From: Paenibacillus xylanilyticus
GTDB lineage: Bacteria > Bacillota > Bacilli > Paenibacillales > Paenibacillaceae
Direction: 5' to 3'
DNA: 64,000 bases
Assembly (NCBI RefSeq): GCF_009664365.1
Contig: NZ_CP044310.1
Location: forward strand, 5,025,001 to 5,089,000
The notes beneath the pieces are model-generated. The model was not told where the DNA came from, did no database searches, and saw only the letters and a list, made by a program, of their open reading frames with translations. The translations under genes and the position numbers were made by a program. Below, in pieces: positions 43,274-51,565 of this stretch (its first letter is position 1; every line of letters starts with the position of its first letter).

Positions 43274-43939
43274 CTATTCCGCTTTCGCCTTACGGTAAGC
43301 ATCCATATATTGTTCCGCCTTGCGGCGAACATGACTTAAATCCCCTGTTTTCATCGCTTCGGAAGTCAGGTCGGACCCGATTCCCACAGCTACGGCCCCT
43401 CCCTTGATCCAATCACCCAGATTGGACAAGGATACCCCGCCGGTAGGCATAAAATTCGCTTGAGGCATAGGCCCCTTCATCGTCTTGATAATGGATGGAT
43501 CATACAGATTGCCTGGGAACAGCTTCACGATGTCCACACCAAGCTCAAGCGCACGTTGAACATCGGCAATGGTCATCACGCCAGGCAGGATCGGAATTCG
43601 ATAGAGATTGCAGATCTGTACGGTATCCGGATTCAGCGATGGTCCGACAACAAACTCAGCACCTGACATAATTGCAGCTCTTGCTGTCTGGGGCTCAAGC
43701 ACTGTACCTGCTCCTATTATCGCAAACTTTTCGGGATCCTGTGTGTTCCAATGGTAGACACGGCTCAGTTTCTCGATGGCTTTGAGTGCACTGGGAACCG
43801 TCATCGTAATTTCAATCACTTTGATTCCACCGGCAATGGCTTGCTCGGCCATGGCAATGACCTGATCGGCAGAGTCGGCCCGAAGCACGGCGACTACCCC
43901 GTTATCCGTTATTTTTTGCAGCAGCTGAAGCTTCTTCAT
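43274..43939 (-). CDS. kdgA: 2-keto-3-deoxy-6-phosphogluconate aldolase
   Basis: Splits KDPG into pyruvate and glyceraldehyde-3-phosphate. 221 residues, class I aldolase: Schiff-base Lys in VDIVKLFPGN, catalytic Glu in IKVIEITMTVPSA. GGGAGAG before the ATG. It follows kdgK by 87 bases and together they complete breakdown of 2-keto-3-deoxygluconate from pectin or glucuronate. Confidence 0.96.
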   Translation of the reverse strand: MKKLQLLQKITDNGVVAVLRADSADQVIAMAEQAIAGGIKVIEITMTVPSALKAIEKLSRVYHWNTQDPEKFAIIGAGTVLEPQTARAAIMSGAEFVVGPSLNPDTVQICNLYRIPILPGVMTIADVQRALELGVDIVKLFPGNLYDPSIIKTMKGPMPQANFMPTGGVSLSNLGDWIKGGAVAVGIGSDLTSEAMKTGDLSHVRRKAEQYMDAYRKAKAE

Positions 43940-44026
43940 TTCATTCTCTCCCTTATCAATGTGGTTGTTTATTACAAGCCTTACAATTGAAGAACGAAGA
44001 TGAGACTTACATGATATCAGCAGCGA

Positions 44027-44992
44027 CTAGCGCTCAACATGGGTTACGTTGTTCAGCTTGGCCTCGACTTGCTCCCACGTCGGAAGCGCCTCCCAATCGC
44101 CAACGGCCTGTATGACCATGGAGCCCGTTAAGTTCCCGAGCCGGGTAGCTTCCTCCGGAGAGTATCCTTTGAGCAGGCCTGCTAGGAAACCTGCACAAAA
44201 TCCATCTCCCGCGCCAACCGTATCCAGCACATGATCCGCCTTGAAGTACGGAACTTCCGTTAGGGTACCATTCACCAATACATAGGTCAAATCCGGTCCG
44301 CCTTTTACGATGGAGACGGCATTCAGAGCTGACAAACGCTCAAATATCTTCTGCTCATCCTGTTCGTTATACAGAAGCTTCATCTCGTCCAGACCTGGCA
44401 AAAAGTAGTCAGCCTGCTCTGCCAGACGAAGCAAAACCGGACGAGCCTGCTCTGCTGACCAGAGTTTGAGACGCAGATTCGGATCAAAACTTACTTTTAC
44501 ACCAGCCTGTTTGGCTATATGTATGGCAGCTTCTACCGTTGACAAACCCGAAGGGCTTATAGCGGCAGTAATACCTGTAACGTGCAAAATCTCAGCCCCG
44601 GCAATATAGTCCGGATCAAGATCATCCGGAGTCATCGCACTTGCAGCGGATAGTTTCCTATAATAATGTACAGAGGATTTACCGGAAGCGTTCTCACGAA
44701 TCATCAGACCTGTCGGTTCCGCGTCACTCAAGCGTGCTCTGGATACATCTACACCTTCACCACGAATTGCTTTTAAGATCATGGTGCCGATGGGATCCTG
44801 ACCCAAGCGCCCAAACCAACCACTTGTATGGCCCAGACGGGACACACCGATGGCCAGATTGCTCTCTGCGCCGCCAAACGACTTGTCCAATGAAGCCGCG
44901 TATTCAAGACCTCTTGTATCCTTGGCTGTCAGCAGACCCATACTTTCACCGAATGTAACAATTTCAGGACTTTGGCGGGTATTCGTTGACAT
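44027..44992 (-). CDS. kdgK: 2-keto-3-deoxygluconate kinase
   Basis: PfkB-family sugar kinase, 321 residues. N-terminal VTFGESMGLL, the GGAESNLAIGVSRLG signature, and the C-terminal DTVGAGDGFCAGFLAGL with the catalytic Asp. KDG is assigned because the next gene is KDPG aldolase; other ketohexonates are possible. AAGGAGG ten bases before the ATG. Confidence 0.93.
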   Translation of the reverse strand: MSTNTRQSPEIVTFGESMGLLTAKDTRGLEYAASLDKSFGGAESNLAIGVSRLGHTSGWFGRLGQDPIGTMILKAIRGEGVDVSRARLSDAEPTGLMIRENASGKSSVHYYRKLSAASAMTPDDLDPDYIAGAEILHVTGITAAISPSGLSTVEAAIHIAKQAGVKVSFDPNLRLKLWSAEQARPVLLRLAEQADYFLPGLDEMKLLYNEQDEQKIFERLSALNAVSIVKGGPDLTYVLVNGTLTEVPYFKADHVLDTVGAGDGFCAGFLAGLLKGYSPEEATRLGNLTGSMVIQAVGDWEALPTWEQVEAKLNNVTHVER

Positions 44993-45104
44993 CGTTTCTT
45001 AGCCTCCTTAAATTTACAATTCCTCATCTTCTTTTCCCATTGTCATCCTCTATGCAACCGTTGTCAATCCCGCCCGTTCATTTTGTTGTCACAGCTCCGG
45101 GAAA

Positions 45105-45118
45105 GGATAACGCTTTCT
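45105..45118. promoter_or_regulatory. cre-like site downstream of the kdgK -10
   Basis: GGATAACGCTTTCT (reverse AGAAAGCGTTATCC) matches the CcpA consensus at 12 of 14 positions and lies just after the -10 box of kdgK. Confidence 0.45.
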
Positions 45119-45138
45119 ATTGTGAATTATATCACAAT
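45119..45138. promoter_or_regulatory. Palindromic operator overlapping the kdgK -10
   Basis: ATTGTGA-ATTATA-TCACAAT has perfect 7-bp arms and the minus-strand TATAAT -10 lies inside it. Likely bound by a repressor (KdgR-type LacI or GntR) or a Crp/Fnr-type protein, since TGTGA-N6-TCACA is also that family's box. Confidence 0.6.
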
Positions 45139-45214
45139 GATTACTTCTTATCCGTATTACCCTTATGAAAGATACAGATGGCCTCGAGCGTGAGGTCAAC
45201 AGGAGGGTTACAAC

Positions 45215-46255
45215 ATGAACAACCGGACTGGAATCCGTGGTGATCAGGAATCATTTTTTTATAACTTGCGCTTTATGCTTATAGTCTGTGTACTCGTTGG
45301 AAATGCGCTTGAACCACTCATTACACGCTTTGCGGGAGCAGAGGCTCTGTTCCTGTGGATATATACATTTCATATGCCGTTATTCGTATGGGTTACCGGA
45401 TATTTCGCCAGACATGCTCCTCAGGGTGCACCCGGACGCAAAGTGCTTAAACAAATTGCGCTTCAATACGTTCTGTTTCAATCGTTATACGCTCTAATGG
45501 ATGTTACGGTGTTCCACACTCCTCATATGAAACTGTCCTTTTTTGCTCCTTATCTGCTGCTGTGGTTTCTGGCCAGCCACTTCTGCTGGAGGCTTCTGCT
45601 CAGAGCTACCTTATCGTGGAAGCCGATCTATCGGCTCATTGCCTCCGTTCTGCTGGGAGTCGTGGCGGGTTACCTGCCTGTGGACGGATTCTGGCTCAGC
45701 TTCAGCCGAACGTTTGTATTTCTCCCTTTCTTCATGATCGGTTATGACTATGGAGCGTCCATCCGTTCTTATGTGCGAACTGGCTGGGGGCGTCATGCCG
45801 CCGCAATATTATCTGCTGGTCTTTTGATATGGATAGGTTTGGGAGGACTTCAGATCTCCACAGGCTGGTTAATGGGCAGCATGACTTATGCTGAACTCGG
45901 TCACCATGAGTGGTATGCCGGAATCTATCGTCTTGCAATTTATGCCCTTGAAATGATCTCGGGAGCTCTATTTCTGGCCTGGGTGCCTTCTCTTACATCC
46001 AGATTGACCGATATGGGACGGCGTACACTTTATGTATTTCTCCTGCACGGATTTCTCGTTCGCCTTCTGATCTGGTCAGGCGTTTATAATTATATCGAAA
46101 GCGGATTATACATTCCCGTGATCGTTGCCATTGCCGTAATGTTTGCTGTACTATTGGCCCAGCCTGCAGTACGTCATGCCTTTCGGCCCGTAATCGAACC
46201 GGATATCTCCCGGTTTTCCCTGCATCGCCGTGAAATATTCAAACGTTCTGCGTGA
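45215..46255 (+). CDS. Membrane acyltransferase, acyltransferase-3 family
   Basis: 346 residues with about ten hydrophobic segments. The start (SFFYNLRFMLIVCVLVGNALEP) and the FHMPLFVWVTGYF block are those of acyltransferase-3 / YkrP-like O-acetyltransferases acting on cell-surface sugars. Lacks the N-terminal catalytic His-Asp pair of OatA in the usual place, so the exact acceptor is unknown. Strong AGGAGG before the ATG. Single gene, divergent from kdgK. Confidence 0.85.
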   Translation: MNNRTGIRGDQESFFYNLRFMLIVCVLVGNALEPLITRFAGAEALFLWIYTFHMPLFVWVTGYFARHAPQGAPGRKVLKQIALQYVLFQSLYALMDVTVFHTPHMKLSFFAPYLLLWFLASHFCWRLLLRATLSWKPIYRLIASVLLGVVAGYLPVDGFWLSFSRTFVFLPFFMIGYDYGASIRSYVRTGWGRHAAAILSAGLLIWIGLGGLQISTGWLMGSMTYAELGHHEWYAGIYRLAIYALEMISGALFLAWVPSLTSRLTDMGRRTLYVFLLHGFLVRLLIWSGVYNYIESGLYIPVIVAIAVMFAVLLAQPAVRHAFRPVIEPDISRFSLHRREIFKRSA

Positions 46256-46376
46256 ATGCTCATCTGTCCCTTGTTCATTACTCTCTATCGTAACGGCTTG
46301 TTTCATGCTGGAAGCAACGTGGTAAGTAGGGATACGCGCTACAAAAAACAACTTATCCCTTAAGGAGTGATTTGTA

Positions 46377-46628
46377 ATGGCACGTTCACAGGCAGCTGGA
46401 CAAAAGATGAGTCGCGAGGAAGCAGGCCGATTGGGTGGCAGAGCCACTTCCAAAAATCATGACCGCAGCTTTTACCAAATGATAGGCAAAAAAGGTGGAG
46501 AAGCGACCTCCGATGCTCATGATTCCGATTTTTACAAGGAGATTGGCCGCAAAGGTGGCGAAGCAACCTCCGAAACGCATACCAAAGAATTCTATCGTGA
46601 GATCGGACGCAAAGGCGGAAGCAACTAG
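46377..46628 (+). CDS. KGG-repeat stress protein
   Basis: 83 residues, hydrophilic, built from repeats ending in GRLGG, GKKGG, GRKGG and GRKGG, each followed by an EATS or RATS type turn. This is the Con-10/GsiB/YciG KGG family, intrinsically disordered proteins made under starvation, salt or desiccation. AAGGAG nine bases before the ATG. Upstream region shows no certain sigma-B promoter. Confidence 0.92.
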   Translation: MARSQAAGQKMSREEAGRLGGRATSKNHDRSFYQMIGKKGGEATSDAHDSDFYKEIGRKGGEATSETHTKEFYREIGRKGGSN

Positions 46629-46678
46629 CCTTTTGCACCGAATCCTATCCGAATAATAACAAAACGTCATATTGCTGT

Positions 46679-46724
46679 TAAGAAAGCCGAACTCCATGGA
46701 AATGAGAGACGGCTTCTTTCTATT
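46679..46724 (+). terminator. Likely terminator of the KGG gene
   Basis: AAGAAAGCCG pairs with CGGCTTCTTT (imperfect) over an 18-base loop, ending in a T-rich CTTTCTATT. Confidence 0.45.
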
Positions 46725-46825
46725 GATTGTAGAAATATGACGACGGTTGTGATAGACTCTATAAAAAACCGGGTTGTTCACGGGTTTAAAGCAGCAAAGA
46801 ACTTCATAAACTACGGGAAGCTCGA

Positions 46826-46850
46826 AGCCGACCACGTCGGTTATTTTTTA
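46826..46850 (+). terminator. Hairpin with T run in the ilvD leader
   Basis: AGCCGAC-CAC-GTCGGTT followed by ATTTTTTA. It lies 90 bases upstream of ilvD and about 65 bases after a TATAAA element near 46760, so it could attenuate ilvD or end a short RNA. The rest of 46725-46939 shows no T-box motif and no gene. Confidence 0.5.
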
Positions 46851-46939
46851 GAGTACGGATGAAATTAAACGACAGATGCACTGCCATTTATATTTCCATT
46901 CATGTTGCTCAATATTATATATTTGGGGGGAAATACACC

Positions 46940-48625
46940 ATGTCAGCCAAGAAGATGCGTTCCGATATGATCAAAAAGGGTTTTGACCGTGCACCGCACC
47001 GGAGTTTGCTCCGCGCAGCGGGCGTTAAAGAAGAGGACTTTGGCAAGCCGTTTATCGCTGTATGTAACTCTTACATTGATATCGTGCCCGGCCACGTTCA
47101 CCTGCAGGAATTCGGTAAAATTGTTAAGGATGCCATCCGTGAAGCCGGCGGTGTTCCATTCGAATTCAACACGATCGGCGTAGACGATGGAATTGCCATG
47201 GGACATATCGGCATGCGTTACTCGCTGCCAAGCCGTGATATCATTGCCGATTCTGTTGAAACGGTTGTATCCGCGCACTGGTTCGACGGCATGGTCTGTA
47301 TCCCGAACTGTGATAAAATCACGCCAGGCATGATGATGGGTGCACTCCGCTGCAATATCCCTACTGTATTTGTAAGTGGTGGTCCAATGAAAGCAGGTCG
47401 TGACAGCAATGGTAAGGCCCTGTCCCTGACTTCCGTATTTGAAGGCGTAGGTGCATTCCAGGCTGGTAAAATCGACGATAAGAGCTTGCTTGAGCTTGAA
47501 CAGTTCGGTTGCCCAACTTGTGGTTCTTGCTCCGGTATGTTCACAGCGAACTCAATGAACTGTCTGGCTGAAGCAATGGGACTGGCTATGCCAGGTAACG
47601 GTACCATTTTGGCAGTAGCTCCTGAGCGTCGTGATTTTGTTAGACAATCCGCGAAACAATTGATGGAACTCATCAAAATGGATCTGAAACCACGCGATAT
47701 CGTTACGGTTGAAGCGATCGACAACGCCTTCGCACTGGACATGGCTATGGGTGGTTCAACCAACACTGTACTGCACACTTTGGCTCTTGCTCATGAAGCA
47801 GGCATCGATTATCCAATCGAGCGCATCAATGAAGTGGCTAACCGCGTACCTCACCTGGCGAAGCTTGCACCAGCATCCGACCTGCACATCGAAGATGTAC
47901 ACAATGCCGGCGGCGTAAGTGCAGTTCTGAACGAATTGCTGAAGAAACCAGGCGCGATCCACGCTGACTGTATTACCGTAACCGGTAAAACGATCCGTGA
48001 GAACGTAGAGGGACAAGAGATTCAGGATACGAATGTTATCCACAAGCTGGATAACCCGCATTCCGAAAGAGGTGGCCTTGCGGTATTGTTTGGTAACCTT
48101 GCACCGGAAGGCGCGATTATCAAAGTCGGTGCGGTTGATGCTTCGGTTGGCGGTTACCACAAAGGACCTGCAATCTGCTTCGATTCACAGGAAGAAGCAC
48201 TCGAAGGCATCGCGAACGGCAAAGTAAAAGAAGGACACGTTGTCGTTATCCGTTACGAAGGACCAAAAGGCGGACCAGGTATGCCTGAGATGCTTGCTCC
48301 TACTTCCCAGATCGTAGGTATGGGACTTGGTGCCAAAGTCGGTCTGATCACAGACGGACGTTTCTCTGGTGCATCCCGGGGTATCAGTATCGGCCACATC
48401 TCTCCGGAAGCAGCAGAAGGCGGTCCAATCGCTTTTGTTGAAGAAGGCGATATCATTGAGCTGGATCTGAACAACCGCATCATCGAGCTGCACATCAGCG
48501 ATGAAGAGTTCGAACGTCGCCGTGCAGGTTGGAAAGGCTTCGAGCCAAAAGTAAAAACAGGCTTGCTGGCTCGCTATTCCAAACTCGTTACCAACGCAAG
48601 TAACGGTGGGGTTTTGAAAATTTAA
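46940..48625 (+). CDS. ilvD: Dihydroxy-acid dehydratase
   Basis: Third step of branched-chain amino acid synthesis: dihydroxyisovalerate to ketoisovalerate. 561 residues, typical length. Iron-sulphur ligands in CNSYIDIVPGH, NCDKITPGMMM and GCPTCGSCSGMFTANSMNCL; C-terminal GLITDGRFSGASRG. A longer frame to 46859 exists, but GGGGGG just before ATG 46940 and family length fix the start. Stands alone rather than in an ilv-leu operon. Confidence 0.97.
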   Translation: MSAKKMRSDMIKKGFDRAPHRSLLRAAGVKEEDFGKPFIAVCNSYIDIVPGHVHLQEFGKIVKDAIREAGGVPFEFNTIGVDDGIAMGHIGMRYSLPSRDIIADSVETVVSAHWFDGMVCIPNCDKITPGMMMGALRCNIPTVFVSGGPMKAGRDSNGKALSLTSVFEGVGAFQAGKIDDKSLLELEQFGCPTCGSCSGMFTANSMNCLAEAMGLAMPGNGTILAVAPERRDFVRQSAKQLMELIKMDLKPRDIVTVEAIDNAFALDMAMGGSTNTVLHTLALAHEAGIDYPIERINEVANRVPHLAKLAPASDLHIEDVHNAGGVSAVLNELLKKPGAIHADCITVTGKTIRENVEGQEIQDTNVIHKLDNPHSERGGLAVLFGNLAPEGAIIKVGAVDASVGGYHKGPAICFDSQEEALEGIANGKVKEGHVVVIRYEGPKGGPGMPEMLAPTSQIVGMGLGAKVGLITDGRFSGASRGISIGHISPEAAEGGPIAFVEEGDIIELDLNNRIIELHISDEEFERRRAGWKGFEPKVKTGLLARYSKLVTNASNGGVLKI

Positions 48626-48673
48626 TCTTTTGCCATTTATAATTGTTTTGCTATCTGATGCAAAATACCAAAT

Positions 48674-48721
48674 AAAAAGGGTTGCTCCTCTGCCAGTGAT
48701 GGCAAGGGAGCAACCCTTTTT
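48674..48721 (+). terminator. Terminator of ilvD, two-way
   Basis: AAAAAGGGTTGCTCC pairs with GGGAGCAACCCTTTTT; it also lies 3' of the convergent deacetylase gene. Confidence 0.92.
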
Positions 48722-48772
48722 GCAGTGATTTACATGCAAACGAATTAGATATGAATAATACCTTCTAGTTTA

Positions 48773-50197
48773 TTAAACCGTTGGTGTGTTGTTCAGCTCG
48801 GCACCGGCCAGTACTTCCGCTTCAGTCTCCACCAGATCAGATTGCATCTGTTCCGTTGTTGCAGCTACAAGGGCATGTTGTCCGTAACGCTCCATTAATG
48901 CCTCCAGCGGCATAGCAATCATTTTCGGAACCAATTGCTCGGAACGCTGTTTCAGACGCTTGGTTCCTGAAGGATGAATTACGCTGAGCAATAGTTTAAG
49001 ATACACCTTGGAAGCCGAACTGAAAGGTCCAGGCGGCAGATCCTTAACGGTGAATCCGAATTTCTCCGGCCCCCGATTAATCATACTTACACCGTACACT
49101 GCTTTGGCAGAACGGAGTTCCGGTTCCGATGCAATCTGCCGAGCCAGATCAGGAAGCTGCTGTTCCATGGCCCGAATCATACGGATGGCCAGATGCATAC
49201 TGGAACGCGAGGTCATCCCGAGTTCAAATAATTTTTTATTATCAAAATGAAGTTCAATAACCGGGTCGCCGTTTCGGATGACTTGCCCCTCGCTCATCTC
49301 AACCAACGCACCGTGATATACACGGGATCGATAATGAAGCATCGGGTCTTCTGGCGAAGCTGTACGCAGATGATACACCCAGTGGAACAGCTTCTCCCAG
49401 CCAAGCCATAAAGCAACCACAATTCGTTTCCATGGGGATAATACGGTCTGAGCTGGACTCGTTTTCTGAGATTCACTCACGGTAATGCCTCCTCCCATTA
49501 AGGTATCGATGCGTACACTTTGCAATCCCTGCCGCTCGGCCTCTTGCAGCACCACTTCCAAGGCCTGAAGCATCTGTTCAGGTGCATGTGCGTCAGCCCC
49601 GATCGTGGTACCCCGGTCATGCAGCAGCATAACTTCTCCGCCTCTGAGCTCTTTCAACATGCGTTCTGTCAGTTTCTTCGCTCCGACACGACTTCTCCAA
49701 TCCTCGAACATGGAAGACCACAGGACAATCTGGCGATCCTTTCTGCTGAAAAAATCAAACAGGTTCATGATTCCCCAAGGCGGACGATAAAAACAGGTTC
49801 TTACCCCCGTGACCTCCTCTATAATCTGGCCTGTTCGCTGTATCTGATTTTTAACCGTACGCGGCCGCATTAACCAGTTGGTTTTGTGGATGTAGTTATG
49901 GATTCCGATCAGATGCCCTTGCTCATGAATGTGCTGGATAAGTTCCGGGTGACTGGCTGCATGCTCCCCAACCACAAAAAAAGTCGCCTTGGCATCGTAT
50001 TGCTTCAGCAATCGGAGCAACCTTGGCGTGTATACCGGATCGGGACCATCATCGAATGTTAACGCAAACTGTGTATCGCTTTTCCCACGCCTGAACACGC
50101 GCAACCCAAAGAGTCTGCTGATCAAACTAGGAATAAAGGCGTAAAAAGATGAAATGTACAATGCCCATAAAAATAGGCTCTGAAGTAAATTGGTCAT
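48773..50197 (-). CDS. Polysaccharide deacetylase with YkoP-like C-terminal domain
   Basis: 474 residues. One N-terminal membrane helix (about 4-25), a NodB deacetylase domain (about 40-240) with TFDDGPD (Asp49, Asp50), HNYIH zinc motif, RPPWG and a late LLHD, then a linker and a ~200-residue C-terminal part like B. subtilis YkoP (HFDNKKLFELGM; YGVSMINRGPEKFGF). Probably trims N-acetyl groups from peptidoglycan or a teichoic/exopolysaccharide at the cell surface. The 15-residue extension to 50242 is less likely than ATG 50197. Confidence 0.9.
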   Translation of the reverse strand: MTNLLQSLFLWALYISSFYAFIPSLISRLFGLRVFRRGKSDTQFALTFDDGPDPVYTPRLLRLLKQYDAKATFFVVGEHAASHPELIQHIHEQGHLIGIHNYIHKTNWLMRPRTVKNQIQRTGQIIEEVTGVRTCFYRPPWGIMNLFDFFSRKDRQIVLWSSMFEDWRSRVGAKKLTERMLKELRGGEVMLLHDRGTTIGADAHAPEQMLQALEVVLQEAERQGLQSVRIDTLMGGGITVSESQKTSPAQTVLSPWKRIVVALWLGWEKLFHWVYHLRTASPEDPMLHYRSRVYHGALVEMSEGQVIRNGDPVIELHFDNKKLFELGMTSRSSMHLAIRMIRAMEQQLPDLARQIASEPELRSAKAVYGVSMINRGPEKFGFTVKDLPPGPFSSASKVYLKLLLSVIHPSGTKRLKQRSEQLVPKMIAMPLEALMERYGQHALVAATTEQMQSDLVETEAEVLAGAELNNTPTV

Positions 50198-50368
50198 GCT
50201 CTGATTCCCCACTTCTCTTGCTGAATGACTGCTCCCATCCAAGTACTATGGAAAATAAATCGCCTTTAATTTTATCATAATTTAAACTTTTCTTGAATCC
50301 TGTTTTCCAAAAAACAAGTCAATCGTGTACAATAAATGGAATGAATGACGGATGAAGGAGCCCTGCCC

Positions 50369-51565
50369 ATGTTACCCCTGTATAGAAAATATGGACGTAC
50401 TGTTTTTGACATCGCTTTACTTGTGTTAACTGTATATTTGGTCATGTATGGCTTTAGCCGATTGTATCAACTCGCTGCACCTGTGTTTCTTTCATTTATC
50501 GTATACTGGATGATTGAACCGCTGGCCCGTTTTTTGCATCGCCGAGGACTGCCCAAAACACTGGGAGCTGCGATATCCGTTTTGCTTTTTCTCGCACTGA
50601 TTGTTGCTGCCTTTTTTGGCGTGGGTCTGATTATTATCTCTCAAATATCCAATCTGCAGGATAACTTCCCTCGATACGTAGAGCTGCTGCAGAGCGAGTT
50701 CACCAATCTGGCCTACTTTCTTCAGGACAAGTGGAACGCACTTCCTCCCGGTATTATTGAGAAAATAAACGATTACTTTGCAACCCTTACCGGTTTTCTG
50801 TCCAGCTGGGTGACCAGTGGCGCACAATTCATTATTGGATTTCTCAGTTCATTTTCATCCTTTATCACAAACTTTGGGATTGCAATCATTCTTGCCTTCT
50901 TTCTCAGTATCGAGATTGAATCCTGGCGCAAGTTTGCCCGTGCCAAGACACCGAAAACATTGAAGCTCGCTATGGCTTTTATGCGCAACCATGTCTTCAA
51001 AACCATTCGTTCGTACTTGAAGGCACAGATGATCATGATGCTGATCACCTTTGTATTGATCTATGTTGGACTGCTCATTCTTGGAACCAATAATGCCTTT
51101 ACGATCGCTGCAGTTTGTGCGGTATTTGATCTCGTGCCTCTTCTGGGGGTTCCGGTTATATTTATCCCATGGATTGTCTATCTGTTTATCATAGGCAACA
51201 GCAGCTTGGCCATTGGTCTTGTCGTCGTTCTCGTGATTACCATGCTGACACGCCAGCTGCTTGAACCGAAAATATCCGGCAACTCGATCGGAGTGTCTTC
51301 CGCATACCTGATGCTTTCATTTATGCTGATCTCACTCTCCATATTCGGCCTTGCCGGAGTTGTTCTATCTCCAGTACTGCTGATTTTGCTAAAAGAACTG
51401 CTGCAGCAGGGCTATTTACAGCGGTGGATTCATCTGCCCAAGGATGAATTCGATTCTTCTCCATTAGTCATGGATACGCCTGAGGGTGAAGCCGCGGGCG
51501 TGAACACCGAAGCATCTGCTGAAGCTTCAACACAGACTGCAGATCAGGAAGATTCGGCCAAGTAA
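50369..51565 (+). CDS. AI-2E family transporter
   Basis: 398 residues, about eight membrane segments, with the typical central soluble loop (residues 60-140) and the C-terminal DLVPLLGVPVIFIPW and RQLLEPKISGNSIGV motifs. The family includes AI-2 exporters and Na+/H+ antiporters; the substrate here is unknown. GAAGGAG precedes the ATG at 50369; an ATG at 50345 has a poorer site. The last 22 bases overlap the convergent penicillin-binding protein gene. Confidence 0.9.
   Translation: MLPLYRKYGRTVFDIALLVLTVYLVMYGFSRLYQLAAPVFLSFIVYWMIEPLARFLHRRGLPKTLGAAISVLLFLALIVAAFFGVGLIIISQISNLQDNFPRYVELLQSEFTNLAYFLQDKWNALPPGIIEKINDYFATLTGFLSSWVTSGAQFIIGFLSSFSSFITNFGIAIILAFFLSIEIESWRKFARAKTPKTLKLAMAFMRNHVFKTIRSYLKAQMIMMLITFVLIYVGLLILGTNNAFTIAAVCAVFDLVPLLGVPVIFIPWIVYLFIIGNSSLAIGLVVVLVITMLTRQLLEPKISGNSIGVSSAYLMLSFMLISLSIFGLAGVVLSPVLLILLKELLQQGYLQRWIHLPKDEFDSSPLVMDTPEGEAAGVNTEASAEASTQTADQEDSAK

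Noticed and set aside
46300..46330. Sigma-B-like promoter for the KGG gene
   Set aside because: GTTTCA and GGTAAG are present but the spacing is off, so I do not claim it.
46859..46939. 27-codon extension of ilvD
   Set aside because: Poor start context, atypical sequence; family length and GGGGGG support ATG 46940.
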